From assembly GCF_038397725.1 (NCBI RefSeq), contig NZ_CP151634.1:992001-1056000 (forward strand): a stretch of 64,000 nucleotides of DNA. Reading direction: 5' to 3'. Source of the stretch: Microbacterium sp. LWO13-1.2 (GTDB taxonomy: Bacteria; Actinomycetota; Actinomycetes; Actinomycetales; Microbacteriaceae). The notes below the pieces were generated by a model. That model was given only the letters and a program-made list of their open reading frames with translations, searched no databases and had not been told where the DNA came from. This document shows, piece after piece, positions 62,704 to 64,000 of this stretch; the first letter of the stretch is position 1, and every line of letters starts with the position of its first letter. A program made the position numbers and the translations under genes.

Positions 62704-64000
62704 GTGTCCGACACCTCTGCACCCGTTCCGGAGCCCCTGCACTGCGCGGCTCTCGCCGCCGACCTCGATGCCGCGGACTTCCGCTCCGAACCGCTCCGAC
62801 GGTTGTGGGGAGAGGACGCCGACGACGCTCTCGGGCGAGGGATGCGCGAGCCGATCCTGCGCGCGATCGCGGGCGACGAGGGAGTGCTCGCGACGCTCGG
62901 GCGTCTGTTCGTGCTCGGGATGCCGCAGCCGTCGCACCTCGTAGAGGCTGCTGTTCCACGGCTCGGCGTGGCAGGTCTGGCCGCTCTCGGGCTGGCGGAG
63001 GTCAGCGCGGAGACAGTAGTGCCGACCGCGCTGCTGCGGCCGCAGTCGTTCGTCGACGCCGACGGCGTCGGGGAGTGGTGGATCGCGAGCGATCTCGACG
63101 AGGTCGCGCTCGGAACGGCTCTTCCTGCCGATCACGTGCTCGGCGTCGGCGGTGCCTCGCGCACCCTTGCCGAGATCATCATGCCGATCGAGGTCGATCG
63201 TGCCCTCGATCTGGGCACCGGATGCGGCATCCAGGCCCTTCTGGTCGCCCGATACGCGGGCACGGTCATCGCGACCGACATCTCGGCACGCGCCCTGGCC
63301 TACGCGGAGATCAATGCCCGGATCAACGGCGTCTCGAACATCACGTTCCGCCAGGGCAGCATGTTCGAACCGGTCGAAGGCGAGGCGTTCGATCTGGTGG
63401 TGTCGAACCCGCCGTTCGTGATCACCCCGCGCGGCGACGGTGTGCCGGAGTACGAGTACCGTGACGGCGGACTCATCGGCGATGCACTCGTCGAGCAGTT
63501 CATCCGTGACGTGCCGGCGTACCTGACGCCCGGCGGGGTCGCTCAACTGCTCGGCAACTGGGAGTCGCGAAACGGTGCGTCCGGGCTGGATCGGCTGTCC
63601 TCGTGGGTTCGGGATGATCTCGACCTATGGGTGATCCAGCGGGAGGAACTCACTCCACTGGGCTACGCGGAGCTGTGGATCCGCGACGGAGGCACGACGC
63701 CGAGGGAAGCCGCATTCACGCCGTTGCTCACTGCGTGGCTCGACGATTTCGCGGAGCGTGGCGTGACGTCGATCGGATTCGGGTACGTGCTGCTGCGGCG
63801 TCGTCCTGTCGACGGTTCGCCGCTGCGGCGGATCGAGACCGTGTCGCAGCCGGTGTCGGGTGTCGGGGTGGCGCTGCGCAACGGCCTTGCCGCGCACGAT
63901 CTGCTCAGCACCGGGCTGCCGGTGACTCTCGTCACGGCTGCTGACGTCACGGAGGCGCGGCACCTGCTCCCCGGAGACGATGATCCGAGCGTGATCGAAC
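62704..64000 (+). CDS. Class I SAM-dependent methyltransferase (HemK/PrmC-like), 3'-truncated
   Basis: At least 432 aa, open to the window end. An N-terminal domain (about 1-145) of the kind seen in actinobacterial proteins of this family is followed by a Rossmann methyltransferase: ALDLGTGCGIQALLVARYAG, VIATDISARALAYAEINARING and the FDLVVSNPPFVI motif, the NPPY/F signature of N-methyltransferases acting on amide or adenine. GTG at 62704 is divergent from the DUF6049 gene. The substrate is not known. Confidence 0.88.
   Translation, partial: MSDTSAPVPEPLHCAALAADLDAADFRSEPLRRLWGEDADDALGRGMREPILRAIAGDEGVLATLGRLFVLGMPQPSHLVEAAVPRLGVAGLAALGLAEVSAETVVPTALLRPQSFVDADGVGEWWIASDLDEVALGTALPADHVLGVGGASRTLAEIIMPIEVDRALDLGTGCGIQALLVARYAGTVIATDISARALAYAEINARINGVSNITFRQGSMFEPVEGEAFDLVVSNPPFVITPRGDGVPEYEYRDGGLIGDALVEQFIRDVPAYLTPGGVAQLLGNWESRNGASGLDRLSSWVRDDLDLWVIQREELTPLGYAELWIRDGGTTPREAAFTPLLTAWLDDFAERGVTSIGFGYVLLRRRPVDGSPLRRIETVSQPVSGVGVALRNGLAAHDLLSTGLPVTLVTAADVTEARHLLPGDDDPSVIE

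Overview
The window is a GC-rich actinobacterial chromosome segment that spans the replication origin. Gene content (crgA, PASTA kinases, class E sortase, WYL regulator, DUF3566 after gyrA) and the dnaA-dnaN-recF-dciA-gyrB-gyrA order point to Microbacteriaceae, most likely Microbacterium. That placement is an inference from gene content and order; no database search was done.

Layout. 1-4.0 kb: sugar-acid catabolism operon (MHS-type transporter, D-mannonate dehydratase, KDPG aldolase, KDG kinase) giving a route from D-mannonate to pyruvate and glyceraldehyde-3-phosphate. 4.0-7.1 kb: accessory genes (Arr rifampin ADP-ribosyltransferase, small acidic protein, divergent TetR/SDR pair with a perfect palindrome, VanZ-like protein) and tRNA-Leu. 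7.3-16.2 kb: growth and division operon fhaA-fhaB-pstP-rodA-pbpA-pknA-pknB, mostly with 4-nt overlaps. 16.2-18.5 kb: cupin, glutamine amidotransferase, 51-aa membrane protein, class E sortase, crgA. 18.5-18.8 kb: terminator, a dispersed-repeat copy and a three-member DnaA-box cluster. 18.8-32.1 kb: rhomboid, cyclophilin, YbaK, Nudix, amidohydrolase, M24 peptidase, a large LAXTG surface protein divergent from a LAL-type LuxR regulator, RidA/WYL pair, tRNA-Ala and tRNA-Ile. 32.1-35.0 kb: DUF4097 protein with a NarL-type two-component system.

35.1-48.4 kb: DUF3566, gyrA, gyrB, dciA-like, recF, dnaN, oriC and dnaA read leftward; rpmH, rnpA, yidD, yidC, khpB, rsmG, parA and parB (48.2-54.3 kb) read rightward. 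Two unusual insertions occur here. Between dnaN and recF sits a leftward pair: a sortase-anchored (LASTG) protein with a cohesin-like fold, then a secreted amidase-signature enzyme with an N-terminal dockerin-like double EF-hand. Between rsmG and parA there is an inverted-repeat module enclosing an orphan gene and three parS sites. Six perfect parS 14-mers (GTTTCACGTGAAAC) occur from 51.3 to 57.3 kb; one overlaps the parA start codon.

54.4-64 kb: sugar transporter, small proteins, GrpB-family protein, thioredoxin and thioredoxin reductase, murJ, a DUF6049-type protein and a truncated methyltransferase.

The best candidate for an undescribed system is the cohesin/dockerin pair at 42.1-44.7 kb. 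It would be displayed by the class E sortase encoded at 17.4 kb, whose second likely substrate is the LATTG protein at 25.3 kb.
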